A stretch of DNA of 64,000 nt, taken from Pelomonas sp. CA6 (GTDB lineage: Bacteria; Pseudomonadota; Gammaproteobacteria; Burkholderiales; Burkholderiaceae_C). Each line of letters starts with the position of its first letter. Within the stretch, counting starts at the first letter, position 1. Positions 62,353 to 64,000 of this stretch are shown one piece after another. The notes below the pieces were generated by a model, which made no database searches, was not told where the DNA came from, and saw only the letters and a program-made list of their open reading frames with translations. The stretch is taken from NCBI RefSeq assembly GCF_022549225.1, contig NZ_JAKZFD010000002.1, positions 124,001 through 188,000 of the forward strand, in the 5' to 3' direction. The position numbers and the translations under genes are program-made.

Positions 62353-63795
62353 ATGCATGCGCTGACCCTGCCGCCCTCGGGGCATTACGACGAGATGCTG
62401 CTGCCCAGCGGGGCGATACGCCCGAGCTACCAGCCCTTCGCCGACTGGCTGCACGCCCAGACGCCCGAGGCGCTGGCCAAGAAGCGGGCCGAGGCCGACC
62501 TGCTGTTCCACAAGGTGGGCATCACCTTCGCGGTCTACGGCGACGAGGCCGGCGCGGAGCGGCTGATCCCCTTCGACACCGTGCCACGCATCGTGCCGGC
62601 CGACGAATGGCGGCTGCTGCAGCGCGGGCTGCGCCAGCGCGTCACCGCGCTGAACCGCTTTCTGTGGGACATCTACCACGACCACGAGATCGTCAAGGCC
62701 GGCCTGATCCCGGCCGAGCAGGTCTTCGCGAACGCGCAGTATCAGCCGGCGATGCAGGGGCTGGACCTGCCGCTGGGCGTGTATGCCCACATCACCGGCG
62801 TGGACCTGATCCGACATGCCGACGGCGGCTATTACGTGCTGGAGGACAACCTGCGCGTGCCCTCCGGGGTCAGCTACATGCTGGAGAACCGCAAGATGAT
62901 GATGCGGCTCTTCCCCGAGCTGTTCGCGCAGTACGCGGTGGCGCCGGTGGCCCACTATCCGGCGCTGCTGCTGAACACGCTGCGCCAGGCCAGCCCGGCC
63001 GACAACCCCACGGTGGTGGTGCTGACGCCGGGGCCGTTCAACTCGGCCTACTTCGAACATGCCTTCCTGGCGCAGCAGATGGGCGTGGAACTGGTCGAGG
63101 GGCAGGACCTGTTCGTGCGCGACGGCTTCGTCTACATGCGCACCACCGTGGGCCCCAAGCGGGTGGACGTGATCTACCGCCGCATCGACGACGCCTTCCT
63201 GGACCCGCTGGCCTTCCGCGCCGATTCCATGCTGGGCGTGCCCGGCCTGCTGTCGGTGTACAAGCAGGGCCATGTGGTGCTGGCCAACGCGATCGGCACC
63301 GGGGTGGCGGACGACAAGTCCATCTATCCCTATGTGCCCGAGATGATCCGCTTCTACCTCGGCGAGGAGCCCATCCTGCACAACGTGCCCACCTGGCAGT
63401 GCCGCAAGCCCGAGGACCTGGACCATGTGCTGGCCCACATGGCGGAGCTGGTGGTCAAGGAGGTGCATGGCGCCGGCGGCTACGGCATGCTGGTGGGCCC
63501 GGCCGCCAGCGCGGCCGAGGTGGCGGACTTCCGCGAACGGGTCCGGGCCAACCCCGCCAACTACATCGCCCAGCCCACGCTGTGCCTGTCCAGCTGCCCG
63601 ACCTTCGTCGAGCGCGGCATCGCGCCGCGCCACATCGACCTGCGCCCCTTCGTGCTCTCCGGCCGCGAGGTGGACATGGTGGCCGGCGGGCTGACCCGTG
63701 TCGCGCTGAAGGCCGGCTCCCTGGTGGTGAACTCCTCGCAGGGCGGCGGCACCAAGGACACCTGGATCCTCGAAAACCGACCGGAGACGCCATGA
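62353..63795 (+). CDS. Circularly permuted ATP-grasp protein (DUF404/DUF407 type)
   Basis: 480 residues of the ATP-grasp type 2 family found with alpha-E domain and transglutaminase-like partners. HYDEMLLPSGAIRPSYQPFA, VKAGLIPAEQVFANAQYQPA, VYAHITGVDLIRHADGGYYV and EDNLRVPSGVSYMLENRKMM are hallmark stretches, and VVNSSQGGGTKDTWIL ends the domain. Such operons are thought to make or modify a peptide, but the product is unknown. ATG 62353 is chosen; its stop overlaps the next start. Confidence 0.9.
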   Translation: MHALTLPPSGHYDEMLLPSGAIRPSYQPFADWLHAQTPEALAKKRAEADLLFHKVGITFAVYGDEAGAERLIPFDTVPRIVPADEWRLLQRGLRQRVTALNRFLWDIYHDHEIVKAGLIPAEQVFANAQYQPAMQGLDLPLGVYAHITGVDLIRHADGGYYVLEDNLRVPSGVSYMLENRKMMMRLFPELFAQYAVAPVAHYPALLLNTLRQASPADNPTVVVLTPGPFNSAYFEHAFLAQQMGVELVEGQDLFVRDGFVYMRTTVGPKRVDVIYRRIDDAFLDPLAFRADSMLGVPGLLSVYKQGHVVLANAIGTGVADDKSIYPYVPEMIRFYLGEEPILHNVPTWQCRKPEDLDHVLAHMAELVVKEVHGAGGYGMLVGPAASAAEVADFRERVRANPANYIAQPTLCLSSCPTFVERGIAPRHIDLRPFVLSGREVDMVAGGLTRVALKAGSLVVNSSQGGGTKDTWILENRPETP

Positions 63796-64000
63796 TGCTG
63801 TCGAGAACCGCCGCGCAGCTCTACTGGATGAGCCGCTATCTGGAGCGCGCCGAGAACCTGGTCCGCATGCTGGACGTGACCCATTCGCTGTCGTTGCTGC
63901 CGCAGACGCGCGGCGCGGCCACCGAGCTGGCGGCGCCGCTGTCCGTCACCGGCACGCTGGAGGCCTATACGCGCCGCCACGACAGGCTCAGCGCCGAGCA
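63792..64000 (+). CDS. Alpha-E domain protein (DUF403), C-terminal part beyond the window
   Basis: 69 complete codons are visible: MMLSRTAAQLYWMSRYLERA followed by ENLVRMLDVTHSLSLLPQ, the standard beginning of alpha-E proteins, the obligate partner of the ATP-grasp upstream. The ATG at 63792 overlaps its stop by four bases. Cut by the right edge. A transglutaminase-like gene is commonly next. Confidence 0.92.
   Translation, partial: MMLSRTAAQLYWMSRYLERAENLVRMLDVTHSLSLLPQTRGAATELAAPLSVTGTLEAYTRRHDRLSAE

Noticed and set aside
1-64000. CRISPR arrays, rRNA genes, replication origin
   Set aside because: No regularly spaced repeats, rRNA sequence or DnaA-box cluster was seen on either strand.

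Overview
The window is high-GC DNA (most genes strongly G/C-biased at third codon positions) and reads as the chromosome of a betaproteobacterium of the order Burkholderiales, probably near the Roseateles/Mitsuaria/Rubrivivax group. The grounds are the neighbouring lplT-like, alr and radA genes, the lipase plus dedicated foldase pair, the DUF1800/DUF1501 pair, and large TonB-dependent receptors of the Oar type. The genus is an inference.

Positions 1-25,200 are dominated by peptidoglycan and amino-sugar functions. After the edge-truncated phospholipase pldA comes a forward operon: murQ, an AmpG-like permease, a NagX-like membrane acyltransferase and a DigH/GHL10-like glycosyl hydrolase. It is followed by a highly structured 563-base intergenic region and an Oar-type TonB receptor. 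Next come a BadF-type amino-sugar kinase and an AmiD-like amidase, then a LysR regulator translationally coupled to a D-Ala-D-Ala dipeptidase, then an exported L,D-carboxypeptidase. Beyond these lie a periplasmic binding protein, a PBP4-type DD-carboxypeptidase, a second TonB receptor, and a reverse operon of D-amino acid dehydrogenase, serine DD-peptidase/beta-lactamase-like protein and LdcA. Together they describe a route that imports cell-wall fragments across the outer membrane, trims sugar and peptide, moves them into the cytosol, and channels MurNAc to GlcNAc-6-P and D-Ala to pyruvate. Two matching LysR-type operator dyads, one before murQ and one before the LysR gene, suggest that both operons answer to one regulator.

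Positions 25,200-54,000 are mostly housekeeping and transport genes: thioesterase, CutA, M20 peptidase, DUF2332 protein with a divergent Crp/Fnr regulator, polysaccharide deacetylase, glutathione peroxidase, drug/metabolite transporters, an SGNH-like hydrolase, LplT, alanine racemase, ArfB, LysE and SSS transporters, RadA, a Phd/VapC toxin-antitoxin pair, lipase plus foldase, IlvE, a YheT-like hydrolase, a membrane-anchored cytochrome c, and the DUF1800/DUF1501 pair.

A tRNA-Arg(CCG) at 54,043 marks the left side of a mosaic, less GC-rich segment (about 54,120-60,770). It holds an IS66 transposase fragment abutting a broken helix-turn-helix gene, and a 1,402-residue secreted Rhs/YD-repeat protein whose stop codon overlaps the start of a 67-residue Cys-containing partner, a candidate immunity protein. 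The right end returns to ordinary chromosome: two VOC proteins, a DUF2007 protein, and the start of an ATP-grasp/alpha-E operon cut by the window edge.
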